From: Cyanobacteria bacterium UBA3803
Lineage (GTDB): Bacteria; Cyanobacteriota; Vampirovibrionia; Gastranaerophilales; Gastranaerophilaceae
NCBI GenBank assembly: GCA_002369055.1
Contig: DFEL01000009.1
Span: forward strand, 1 to 18,439
Direction of reading: 5' to 3'
Length of the DNA stretch: 18,439 nucleotides
The position numbers were made by a program, and so were the translations under genes. Below, one piece after another: positions 1-6,401 of this stretch. A model generated the notes under the pieces. That model did not search any database. It saw only the letters and a list, made by a program, of their open reading frames with translations, and was not told the origin of the DNA. The number at the start of each line of letters is the position of its first letter. Within the stretch, counting starts at the first letter, position 1.

Positions 1-117
1 TTTTGTCAAGTCGTTATCTAATTGTTTTTCTTTTCTCTTGATTTTTGCCATTTCCATATCGTAGAATTCTTTTGCTTCTTCTTTTGCATTTTCATCTACG
101 CATCTGGACAACAACAT
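1..117 (-). pseudogene. C-terminal fragment of a paralog of the 525-residue helical protein, cut by the window edge
   Basis: On the minus strand an open frame of 39 codons runs from an ATG at 117 off the left edge. From about residue 7 it aligns without gaps to the C-terminal coil of the protein encoded at 443-2020: 18 of 34 residues are identical by hand count, including the shared blocks FYD, EM, KI and RKEKQ. An in-frame TAA lies two codons before the ATG, there is no Shine-Dalgarno sequence, and the resemblance stops at the start of this frame. It therefore looks like a 5'-truncated relic of a second family member, lying head-to-head with the intact gene. A short genuine gene made only of the C-terminal coil cannot be excluded, because the 3' end is outside the window. 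Confidence 0.55.
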
Positions 118-238
118 ATTTTAAAAGAAATTAAGTACTATTTATATTTGCTTTAATAAAAAAAGAGAACAATTAAAACTAAAAAGAAAACAAAACCAAA
201 TTTATGTACAGCTATCAAAAATGTTATTTAATTTTTAA

Positions 239-303
239 TTAACATGTTAACAATTGTAAACTTTCATGATATAATTACCATGAAAATAGGCAATTTTCAT
301 GAA
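239..303. repeat. Overlapping palindromes and three spaced TTTCATG copies around the promoter
   Basis: A perfect 12-bp palindrome TTAACATGTTAA (239-250) overlaps the -35 box. A near-perfect 16-bp palindrome GTTAACAATTGTAAAC (246-261, two mismatches) follows it. The heptamer TTTCATG then occurs at 262-268 (+), 279-285 (-) and 295-301 (+), spaced 17 and 16 bp, so that two copies flank the -10 box as an inverted repeat. The last copy sits within the palindrome TTCATGAA (296-303). The arrangement resembles operator sites; no regulator is identified. Confidence 0.45.
247..275 (+). promoter_or_regulatory. Sigma-70-type promoter for the 443-2020 gene
   Basis: A -35 box TTAACA (247-252, one mismatch to TTGACA) is followed by a 17-bp spacer and a perfect -10 box TATAAT (270-275). 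Transcription should start near 282, leaving a leader of about 160 nt before the gene at 443. The match is strong for such an AT-rich region, and the surrounding palindromes suggest it is regulated. Confidence 0.65.
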
Positions 304-442
304 TAAATAGCCTTTATATACATGTAACACGGAGATAAATAAGAGTAAAAATATCAAAAAAGCCTTTTATCAAGGTGTTGCTGGTAATAATACATAGTAT
401 ATACCGATAACATATATTATGTAAAAACAAAAAGGAGCCGTT

Positions 443-2020
443 ATGGGTTTAGCAGCATCACAAGCAAGATTATTATTTATCACTGCACGTCAAAGCGACG
501 TATCGGCAAAGATGCAAAGAATATCAAATCAGAATATGATTTTAGCACGTGACGAAGATGATGTATCAGAACGATATAATAAAATGTTAAATGCAACAAA
601 AATGCAGTTAAAAGATGATGTATCCGATTTGTCATATAGCTCGCTTATGGGTGATGCAGCTATAAATAGTATTGGTGCAATAAATATTATTACAAACGAA
701 AGCGGTCGTGTTGTATTAAGTGTTGCAGACCAAGAAAAATATGGTCTTGCAGCCTCAGGAAAACCAAATGAATTAAAAATGTCATTTGCTGATTTTGTTG
801 GTAAGGCTGATCCTGCAAATGCTGATGCCATTGTAAAAGCTTTAAATGGTGCTGACGGTGCAGAAGGGTCAAAAGGTTCCGGAGTTGAGTTGACTGCCGA
901 AGACAAAGAAAATTTAAAAGTGTTTTATCAAAAATATGGAGAATATCCTGCATCAAAATCTATTGTTTCAGTCTCAGAACTTTTGAATACAATGACTATC
1001 TCGTCGGCAGATATTAAAGGTGCCGGTGGTAATGACAAGGCTGCTAATAACATGAACGGTAAATCATTACTTCAAATATTTAACGGTCAAAATGGTACAA
1101 CTGAAATAAGAATTGCTGACGATGATAATACCAGTGGTGAACCTCGTGGTGAAGCAGCGGGAAATATACTTGCTATTGGTACGGCATTTATGAATAAAAT
1201 TTTAGATTCTATGGGACTAAAAGGTGATTCAAAAGCTGCTCAAGAAATGAAAAAACATGTAAATAAGCTTGCTAATGATATTGGTAATAATTGGAGAACA
1301 ACTACCGGAAATGACCAAAATGCTAACACTACATATGCTGCAACATGGGCAACTTCAACTTGGGGTGATGCTTCAGACCACATGAATTTAAATACTCAAA
1401 CAGTATTTAAAGATTTATTAAGAATTGCGTTAAATAACTCTGCCAATGCAGGTTTGACAAATAATGGTGCTCTTAAAGAGGACTACGATGTCATGATACT
1501 TAAGAATAGCAAAAGCAGAACAATTGGTGAATATGAAGATTTATTGAAGAAGTTTTGTAAAAGTACACTGGGTAATGAAGCAAAATTTGATGAAGCCAAA
1601 AATTATGTTTCTAAGTCTGCCTCAGCTAGTGAAACAAAGACAAACTCAACTTCTACAATCGCACAAAAAGCAAATTGTTATAAGAAATTGTATGATGCCT
1701 TAGTTTCAAAAGGTTGGACTGTTGAAAATACTAACAACATAAAAGAACAGTTGGAAAATGGCACATATAAAGTAAATGGAGACATATTGAAAAATAATGA
1801 AGATTTATATGAAGAAGTTGCCGACGAAGAAACAAGAGCTAAAGCTGAAACATTCTATGATGATGAAATGAGAAAAATCCATAGAAAAGAAAAACAAATG
1901 GATCAAGAAATGACAAAATTGCAAACTGAATATTCATCATTAACAAATGATTATAACTCAGTAAAAGGTATTATTGACGCAAATATTCAAAGAAGTTTCA
2001 CTTACTGTCAACAAGGCTAG
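443..2020 (+). CDS. 525-residue helical protein of unknown function (MGxAxxQxxLL N-terminus)
   Basis: I do not recognise a named family. The start is supported by AAGGAG at 432-437, five bases before the ATG. The N-terminus reads MGLAASQARLL followed by a charged helical stretch (residues 12-60) rich in Gln, Asp and Arg. The middle (about 100-400) is rich in Asn, Gly, Thr and Ser, with compositional stretches such as GNDQNANTTYAATWATSTWG. The last 75 residues are strongly charged, probably coiled coil, and end in TYCQQG. There is no signal peptide or membrane segment. The first 30 residues resemble the start of the 125-residue protein at 10934-11311, and the C-terminal coil has a paralogous fragment at 1-117, so this is a multi-copy family. 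An extracellular or secretion-related role through a non-Sec route is conceivable but is inference only. It has its own promoter and a terminator at 2039-2071. Confidence 0.8.
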   Translation: MGLAASQARLLFITARQSDVSAKMQRISNQNMILARDEDDVSERYNKMLNATKMQLKDDVSDLSYSSLMGDAAINSIGAINIITNESGRVVLSVADQEKYGLAASGKPNELKMSFADFVGKADPANADAIVKALNGADGAEGSKGSGVELTAEDKENLKVFYQKYGEYPASKSIVSVSELLNTMTISSADIKGAGGNDKAANNMNGKSLLQIFNGQNGTTEIRIADDDNTSGEPRGEAAGNILAIGTAFMNKILDSMGLKGDSKAAQEMKKHVNKLANDIGNNWRTTTGNDQNANTTYAATWATSTWGDASDHMNLNTQTVFKDLLRIALNNSANAGLTNNGALKEDYDVMILKNSKSRTIGEYEDLLKKFCKSTLGNEAKFDEAKNYVSKSASASETKTNSTSTIAQKANCYKKLYDALVSKGWTVENTNNIKEQLENGTYKVNGDILKNNEDLYEEVADEETRAKAETFYDDEMRKIHRKEKQMDQEMTKLQTEYSSLTNDYNSVKGIIDANIQRSFTYCQQG

Positions 2021-2038
2021 CAAATTTAATATACAAGC

Positions 2039-2071
2039 AAAAAACGAGGTTGCGATGCAACCTCGTTTTTT
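2039..2071. terminator. Bidirectional intrinsic terminator
   Basis: A perfect 9-bp stem (CGAGGTTGC at 2045-2053, GCAACCTCG at 2057-2065) with a three-base loop is flanked by A6 on the left and T6 on the right. It can end transcription of the 443-2020 gene on the plus strand and of the 2086-2316 gene on the minus strand. Confidence 0.9.
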
Positions 2072-2085
2072 ATATATTATTTAAT

Positions 2086-2316
2086 TTATTTGTTTTTAAA
2101 TTTTTCTTCAACAATTTTTTTATTCATTTTGTCAAGATTATCTAACATTTTGTAGTTAAATTTTTCTTTTTCCATATTTAATGAATAAAACATATCCATT
2201 TTGTGAAGGCTGTTTAAATCAGTATTTGAACCAATATTGTTTAACATTGACATTTGTGAATTTGCCAAGTTCATTAATCTGTAAGCTGAGTCAATTTTTC
2301 CGATACCATATACCAT
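2086..2316 (-). CDS. Small helical protein of unknown function, 76 residues
   Basis: No family is recognised. The protein is short, methionine-rich (9 of 76 residues), lysine-rich at the C-terminus, and predicted by eye to be almost wholly helical, with no membrane segment or signal peptide. Expression is supported by AAAGGG-like pairing at 2325-2330, seven to eight bases before the ATG, by a promoter (TATAAT at 2338-2343 on the minus strand) and by the shared terminator at 2039-2071. It is convergent with the 525-residue protein. Its length and helicity suggest a small structural or partner protein, possibly linked to its neighbour, but nothing in the sequence proves that. A weak resemblance of the first residues to the MGxA proteins is not convincing. 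Confidence 0.6.
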   Translation of the reverse strand: MVYGIGKIDSAYRLMNLANSQMSMLNNIGSNTDLNSLHKMDMFYSLNMEKEKFNYKMLDNLDKMNKKIVEEKFKNK

Positions 2317-2337
2317 ATTTTAGCCCTTTCTATATTT

Positions 2338-2365
2338 ATTATATCATACTGGCTATTTTTCGCAA
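2338..2365 (-). promoter_or_regulatory. Promoter for the 76-residue protein gene
   Basis: Read on the minus strand: TTGCGA (2360-2365; four of six matches to the -35 consensus), a 16-bp spacer, then a perfect TATAAT (2338-2343). Transcription would start close to 2331, immediately before the ribosome binding site. It lies just downstream of the ferredoxin terminator, as expected for a separate unit. Confidence 0.45.
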
Positions 2366-2366
2366 T

Positions 2367-2400
2367 AAAAAAAGTCCAAATATTTACATTTGGACTTTTT
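2367..2400 (-). terminator. Intrinsic terminator after the ferredoxin gene
   Basis: Inverted repeat AAAAGTCCAAA (2370-2380) and TTTGGACTTTT (2389-2399), with an eight-base loop and T/A runs on both sides. On the minus strand it lies about 20 bp past the ferredoxin stop codon. It is symmetric enough to work in both directions. Confidence 0.85.
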
Positions 2401-2420
2401 ATTAACTGTAAAATATTTGA

Positions 2421-2597
2421 TTATTCTACAACGATAGCACCAACAGGGCATGCTTCTGCTGCTTCTTTAACACCATCAGCATTTGCTTCTACGTTTGCAG
2501 CATTAACTTCTGCTTTGTCTGATACTGTAAATACTGCTTCGCAAATTGATTCGCAAGCACCGCATGCAATGCAGCTATCTTCTACTGTTACGTTCAT
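2421..2597 (-). CDS. Ferredoxin with one [4Fe-4S] cluster
   Basis: A 58-residue protein translated directly from the minus strand, starting at the ATG at 2597 with AAGGAG at 2604-2609, six bases away. Cys9, Cys12 and Cys15 form CxxCxxC, and Cys50 is followed by Pro, which together are the four ligands of a single cubane cluster. The fold and length match the monocluster ferredoxins of Thermotoga and clostridia. The middle is shortened and has no second CxxCxxC. Cys19 is also present; in Thermotoga-type ferredoxins the equivalent residue forms a disulfide with a cysteine near position 43, which is absent here. The protein is acidic and cytosolic, and a likely low-potential electron carrier. 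It follows deoB by 64 bp without an obvious terminator, so it may be partly co-transcribed, and it ends at the terminator at 2367-2400. Confidence 0.92.
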   Translation of the reverse strand: MNVTVEDSCIACGACESICEAVFTVSDKAEVNAANVEANADGVKEAAEACPVGAIVVE

Positions 2598-2661
2598 GTG
2601 TTTCTCCTTTTTTTATGTGACACGCTAATTATTTTCTATATGCTTATTATAAAACAAAAAT

Positions 2662-3837
2662 TTAAAAAATCCATTCTTTTATAAATTTAGCTATTGAGTC
2701 AAAACCTTCAAGCATACCTAAATCTTTTGGTTGTAACTGTTTGCTGTAAATAAGAATTGGTACATATTCTCTTGTATGGTCAGTTCCGGGAACCGTTGGG
2801 TCGCAACCGTGATCTGCCGTTATTACAAGATAATCTTCATCACCCATTGCTTCAATAAATTTTGGAATATATGTATCAATTTCTTCTATTGCTTTACCAT
2901 AGCCTTTTGCATCGTTTCTGTGACCATATAGCATATCTGTATCTACTAAGTTGGTAAATATAAATGATTTATCTGCATTTGGAACAGCTTTGTATTCAAT
3001 TGATTTTAAATCTAAAGTTCCATTTATTGCTTTTAATGTTAATTCAAGACCTTCTGTATTTGAGCCTGTGTGAATTGCGTGTGTTACACCTTGTTTACAG
3101 AAGATATCTTCAATTTTACCGATAGCAATTACTGTACCATTGTTGTTTGCTACATCCGTTAAGATTGTATCTTGGTCAGGTGCTAAAACGTAATCACGTC
3201 TGTCTTTACCTATACGTGTAGGAACTCCGTCAACAACGTGGTATGGTCTTGCAATTACACGAGATACAGTAACTCCGATGTCGTCAAACATTTTTCTTGC
3301 AATTTGGCACCATTCATATAGTGTTGATAATGGAATTAAATCTGTATCTACCGCAATTTGAAATACGCTGTCTGCACTTGTGTATATAATTGGATATTTT
3401 GTCTTTTGATGTTCATCATTGTAGTCAACAATAACTTTCGTTCCGCTTGCTGCACAATTTGCTAAAACTCCGCCACAATTTGTACGTTTTACAAATTCGT
3501 CAATGATGTCTTGAGGAAAACCTGTTTGTGTAAAGGTTTTAAATGCTTCTTTTAAAACAATACCTGCCATTTCCCAGTGACCTGTTGTTGTATCTTTACC
3601 ATTGGATTTTTCTTTCATTGTACCATATTGACCAATCGGATTTGATTCGGGTGCTATTCCTTGAAAATCTTGGATATTGCCTAAACCTAATTTTGATAAG
3701 TTTGGTGCGTTCAATCCGTCATTAAATTTACATACATTTTTTAATGTGTTGCATTCAGGAATATCGTTGAAATCTCTGCAATCAGGCATTGCTCCGATAC
3801 CCATTGAGTCAATAACCACTACAATAGCTCTTTTCAT
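2662..3837 (-). CDS. deoB: Phosphopentomutase
   Basis: Interconverts ribose-1-phosphate or deoxyribose-1-phosphate with the 5-phosphates, joining nucleoside salvage to the pentose phosphate pathway. The 391-residue length is usual for DeoB. Alkaline-phosphatase-superfamily motifs are in order: metal-binding Asp10 in VVIDSMGIGAMPD (7-19); the phosphorylated threonine in KDTTTGHWE (81-89); VDTDMLYGH (298-306); ADHG (341-344); and DHTREYVP (353-360). The cap domain lies between about 100 and 290. An AAAGG motif at 3846-3850 precedes the ATG by eight bases. It is cytosolic and Mn-dependent by family. It is divergent from nusB across 103 bp and is followed by the ferredoxin gene. The neighbourhood gives no deo-operon partners (no deoA, deoC or deoD), but hpt lies elsewhere in the window. 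Confidence 0.97.
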   Translation of the reverse strand: MKRAIVVVIDSMGIGAMPDCRDFNDIPECNTLKNVCKFNDGLNAPNLSKLGLGNIQDFQGIAPESNPIGQYGTMKEKSNGKDTTTGHWEMAGIVLKEAFKTFTQTGFPQDIIDEFVKRTNCGGVLANCAASGTKVIVDYNDEHQKTKYPIIYTSADSVFQIAVDTDLIPLSTLYEWCQIARKMFDDIGVTVSRVIARPYHVVDGVPTRIGKDRRDYVLAPDQDTILTDVANNNGTVIAIGKIEDIFCKQGVTHAIHTGSNTEGLELTLKAINGTLDLKSIEYKAVPNADKSFIFTNLVDTDMLYGHRNDAKGYGKAIEEIDTYIPKFIEAMGDEDYLVITADHGCDPTVPGTDHTREYVPILIYSKQLQPKDLGMLEGFDSIAKFIKEWIF

Positions 3838-3940
3838 TTTGTCTGCCTTTCTTTTAAATTTAAACTCCTAATTGAAATATACCATGAAAAAAAATTTGTG
3901 TTAATATTTTTATAGAGATATTTTTAAAGAGGTACATGGA
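3838..3940. promoter_or_regulatory. Divergent intergenic region between deoB and nusB
   Basis: These 103 AT-rich bases must hold the start signals of both deoB (minus) and the nusB operon (plus). The ribosome binding sites are clear: AAAGG at 3846-3850 for deoB and AAAGAGG at 3926-3932 for nusB. Promoter boxes are only approximate: TATAGA at 3911-3916 on the plus strand, without a good -35 box, and TATATT near 3875-3880 on the minus strand. Confidence 0.35.
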
Positions 3941-4600
3941 ATGCAAGCACGCAGAGCAGCTAGAGAATTAGCATTAATTTTGTTTTCACAATTTGAAAAA
4001 GTTATATCAAAATATTCTACAAAAGATTTTAATGAAATTTTGTTAAAATCCGTTCGTATTTTAACAAATAATGCAACAAATGACTTAAAATTAACAGTTG
4101 GCCCGTTAATTGATATGAAACAGGCTATTGATGAATACGAAGCTGATCATGAAACAAATCTTGCAAGACCGATAGGTGTATCAAATGTTCCTGTTCCTAT
4201 TCCAATGACTTCTGATATGAAGGATAAAATTGATGAATTATTGGAAATTGCTGAAAAGGCTCTTATGGCTCTTGAAATTGCAGAATTTACTACACTTGAA
4301 AATACAAATGATGTTCAAACGTATACTTTAAAAATTGCTAATGCTTTTAAAGAACATCATAACGAAGTTGATAAGCAAATTAAAGAGTATGCTATCGGTT
4401 GGGATTTTGACAGATTAATAAAAATAGACAAAGATATTATGAGAATTGCAATTACAGAGTTAATGTATGTTGAAGAAGTGCCTCATAAGGTTGTTGTTGA
4501 TGAAGCGGTTGAATTGGCTAAAAAATATTCGACAGAAGACAGTTCTTCATTCATTAATGGTGTACTTGCAAAAGTTATTTATGAAAATGGTATTAAATAA
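3941..4600 (+). CDS. nusB: Transcription antitermination factor NusB, long cyanobacterial type
   Basis: NusB binds boxA RNA together with NusE/S10 and supports antitermination on rRNA operons. The N-terminal helix has the family signature ARRAARELALILFSQ (3-17). The C-terminal third carries the most typical stretch: W-x-x-x-R-L-x-x-I-D-x-D-I-M-R-I-A, then VVVDEAVELAKKYS and FINGVLAK (about 152-213). At 219 residues it is about 80 longer than E. coli NusB. The extra sequence lies between the first helices and the core (about 30-115), as in cyanobacterial NusB proteins of about 210 residues, which also begin MQ-x-RR-x-ARELAL. It is the first gene of the five-gene operon, and its stop overlaps the ftsY start (TAATG, one shared base). 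A second ATG at 3936 is out of frame, so the start at 3941, eight bases after AAAGAGG, is preferred. Confidence 0.95.
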   Translation: MQARRAARELALILFSQFEKVISKYSTKDFNEILLKSVRILTNNATNDLKLTVGPLIDMKQAIDEYEADHETNLARPIGVSNVPVPIPMTSDMKDKIDELLEIAEKALMALEIAEFTTLENTNDVQTYTLKIANAFKEHHNEVDKQIKEYAIGWDFDRLIKIDKDIMRIAITELMYVEEVPHKVVVDEAVELAKKYSTEDSSSFINGVLAKVIYENGIK

Positions 4601-5511
4601 TGTTTAATTTTTTCTCAAATACTTTTGAAAACTTGAAAAATGCCGTGTCAAAAACGGCACAATCGCTTGTTGGTAATGTAGTCGGTTCTGTCGAACAGGA
4701 AGAAGAATTTTCCGATTTTGTTCTTGAGGATATGGAAGATTTGCTTATTTCTGCTGATTTAGGTGTAAGTTATGCTTCTGAATTGGTTGATAATCTTAGA
4801 AATCAGTCAAAGGTAAAACCTTCTGAAGTTAAGTCATATTTGAAAAATTCATTTATAGAAACACTCAAGCTAGCAGGAGATACAAAATTAAAAATCAAAG
4901 ACGGCTTAAACATATATTTTGTGACAGGCGTAAACGGAGTTGGAAAAACAACTTTGATAGGTAAACTTGCTTATCAGTTTAAACAAGCAGGTAAAAAAGT
5001 TCTTGTAGCCGCAGCAGATACTTTTAGAGCCGCAGCAGAAGAACAGCTTGATATTTGGTCAAAACGTGCAGGTGCTGATATTGTACGAAAAGATAAAGGC
5101 GATCCTGCGGCTGTTGTTTACGAAGCCATTGAGAAAGCACAAAATGAACATTATGATATTTTACTTGTAGATACTGCAGGTCGTTTACAGAATAAATTTA
5201 ATTTAATGGAAGAATTGTCTAAAATAAAATCCGTAATTGATAAAAAAGCACCTGAAGCATTGAGAGAATGTATTTTAGTGCTTGATGCAAACACGGGACA
5301 AAACGGTTTACAACAAGCAAAGGTGTTTACGGAGGCTGTCAATTTAACTTCTGTTGCAATTACTAAACTGGATGGTTCCGCAAAAGGTGCTATTGTTCTT
5401 GCTATTGCAAAGGAATTTAGACTTCCCGTAAAATTAATCGGTGTTGGCGAAAAAATGGAAGACTTAAAAGAGTTTATTCCTGAAGACTTTATTAATGCGT
5501 TATTTTTATGA
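4600..5511 (+). CDS. ftsY: Signal recognition particle receptor FtsY
   Basis: A GTPase that docks SRP-ribosome complexes at the membrane for co-translational insertion. The N domain spans about 30-95 and the G domain about 100-303. Motifs are: G1 GVNGVGKT (110-117), G2 DTFRAAAEEQL (140-150), G3 DTAGR (191-195), G4 TKLDGSAKG (255-263) and the closing loop GVGE (281-284). The acidic A domain of E. coli is missing. Instead a short amphipathic start (FFSNTFENLKNAVSK) may bind lipid, as in other short FtsY proteins of about 300 residues. It is cytosolic or peripheral to the membrane. The gene begins inside the nusB stop and its own TGA overlaps the next ATG (ATGA), implying translational coupling. 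No ffh is visible in the window. Confidence 0.97.
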   Translation: MFNFFSNTFENLKNAVSKTAQSLVGNVVGSVEQEEEFSDFVLEDMEDLLISADLGVSYASELVDNLRNQSKVKPSEVKSYLKNSFIETLKLAGDTKLKIKDGLNIYFVTGVNGVGKTTLIGKLAYQFKQAGKKVLVAAADTFRAAAEEQLDIWSKRAGADIVRKDKGDPAAVVYEAIEKAQNEHYDILLVDTAGRLQNKFNLMEELSKIKSVIDKKAPEALRECILVLDANTGQNGLQQAKVFTEAVNLTSVAITKLDGSAKGAIVLAIAKEFRLPVKLIGVGEKMEDLKEFIPEDFINALFL

Positions 5512-6131
5512 AAATTTTAAAAGATACAAAATCAAAATTAGGTAATAAAATAGAACTGTTGGGTTGCGATAAATTCAAACCAGTTCTCATAATAGGTGTT
5601 TTTCATGGTGATGAGCCGCAGGGTGATTTTTTGATTAAAGAATATTTAAAGTTAAATCAAAACTCAGAAATGCTGTTTATTCCGTGCTTAAATCCCGATG
5701 GAATGAATTTAAATCAACGTCAAAATTCAAACGGCGTTGACTTAAATAGAAATTTTCCTACAAAAAATTGGGAAAAAGTTATTGATAAAACTTTTTATGG
5801 CGGTGAAACACCAAACAGTGAAATTGAAACAAAATTTATGGTTGAAATAATTGAAGAATATAAGCCACAATTGATACTTACACTTCACGCACCATTTTGT
5901 ACAGTAAATTTTGACGGGGATGCTTTAAAGTACGCAGAAAAAATATCAGAAATCATAGGCTATCCTGTTCAAGAGGATATAGGATATGCGACTCCCGGAA
6001 GCTTTGGTACTTATTGCGGTGTAGAACGTAATATTCCTACAATTACGCTAGAATTGGATGAAAATATTGATGTAAAAAGATTAATTAATCCTGTTCATAA
6101 AATATTTGACTATATAAATTCCGTGATATAA
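5508..6131 (+). CDS. M14 zinc carboxypeptidase, murein-peptide amidase A (MpaA)-like
   Basis: Probably removes an amino acid from the C-terminal side of short peptides. By resemblance to MpaA it would cut between D-Glu and meso-diaminopimelate during murein recycling. At 207 residues it is a compact M14 domain. Visible residues are: zinc ligands His33 and Glu36 (HGDE), NPDG (62-65), substrate-binding Arg71 and Asn80-Arg81 in GVDLNRNFP, the third zinc ligand His127 (TLHAPF), and the probable catalytic Glu182 in TITLELDE after TPGSFGTY (162-169), a block shared with MpaA. There is no signal peptide, as expected for a cytosolic recycling enzyme. The ATG overlaps the ftsY stop by four bases, so expression is coupled. 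The alternative, a succinylglutamate desuccinylase/aspartoacylase-like enzyme, is less likely because of the NPDG/DLNRNFP pattern. Confidence 0.85.
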   Translation: MKILKDTKSKLGNKIELLGCDKFKPVLIIGVFHGDEPQGDFLIKEYLKLNQNSEMLFIPCLNPDGMNLNQRQNSNGVDLNRNFPTKNWEKVIDKTFYGGETPNSEIETKFMVEIIEEYKPQLILTLHAPFCTVNFDGDALKYAEKISEIIGYPVQEDIGYATPGSFGTYCGVERNIPTITLELDENIDVKRLINPVHKIFDYINSVI

Positions 6132-6158
6132 TTTTTTTATAAATAAGGAGATATAAAA

Positions 6159-6401
6159 ATGGCACAAGAACAAAAATTAATTGCAACTGTTCCAAGAAGT
6201 GCGACAGAACAAATGCAAATTTCTATTAATGAATACAAAGGTAAATCTTATCTAGATTTAAGAATTCACTATACAACTGATGATGGTCAAACTTGGTTAC
6301 CTACAAAAAAAGGCGTAACTTGTTCACCTGAAAATTTAGAAATTTTACGTGACGCTATTGACGAGGCTATAAAAGAATTTACAACTGAGGCTGAAGAATA
6401 G
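6159..6401 (+). CDS. PC4/p15-family (YdbC-like) single-stranded DNA-binding protein
   Basis: An 80-residue protein whose core, about residues 19-74, follows the transcriptional coactivator p15/PC4 pattern: I-S-I-N-E-Y-K-G-K-x-Y-L-D-L-R-I-H-Y, an acidic turn DDGQTWLPTKKGV, then a helix (LEILRDAIDEAI). Proteins of this fold bind single-stranded DNA as dimers. Bacterial versions such as YdbC are small and poorly characterised. A perfect AAGGAG at 6145-6150 lies eight bases before the ATG, the best ribosome binding site in the operon, which suggests higher expression than its neighbours. The stop TAG shares one base with the GTG start of priA. Being next to the restart helicase fits a role on exposed single strands, but that link is inference. 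Confidence 0.85.
   Translation: MAQEQKLIATVPRSATEQMQISINEYKGKSYLDLRIHYTTDDGQTWLPTKKGVTCSPENLEILRDAIDEAIKEFTTEAEE

Larger units (their letters stand above)
118..442. other. Intergenic region with palindromic promoter zone
   Basis: These 325 bases are very AT-rich and contain no convincing gene. Positions 118-235 show nothing definable. Positions 239-303 carry a near-consensus promoter embedded in several short palindromes (listed separately). From about 282 to 442 the sequence would be a 5' leader of about 160 nt for the 443-2020 gene. I see no strong hairpin or riboswitch-like structure in it, only a four-codon open frame at 299. Confidence 0.6.

Noticed and set aside
299..310. ATG AAT AAA TAG, a possible leader peptide
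   Set aside because: Only three residues long, no ribosome binding site, and no attenuator hairpin follows it before 443.
529..956. Two overlapping open frames on the minus strand
   Set aside because: They lie wholly opposite the well-supported 443-2020 gene, have low-complexity His/Gln/Leu or Ser/Phe-rich products and no ribosome binding site; they mirror its codon bias.
2181..2405. Plus-strand frame of 74 codons
   Set aside because: It is antisense to the 76-residue gene and its promoter, and runs through the ferredoxin terminator; no ribosome binding site.
3543..3871. Plus-strand frames opposite deoB
   Set aside because: They are antisense shadows of a strongly conserved enzyme with no start signals of their own.
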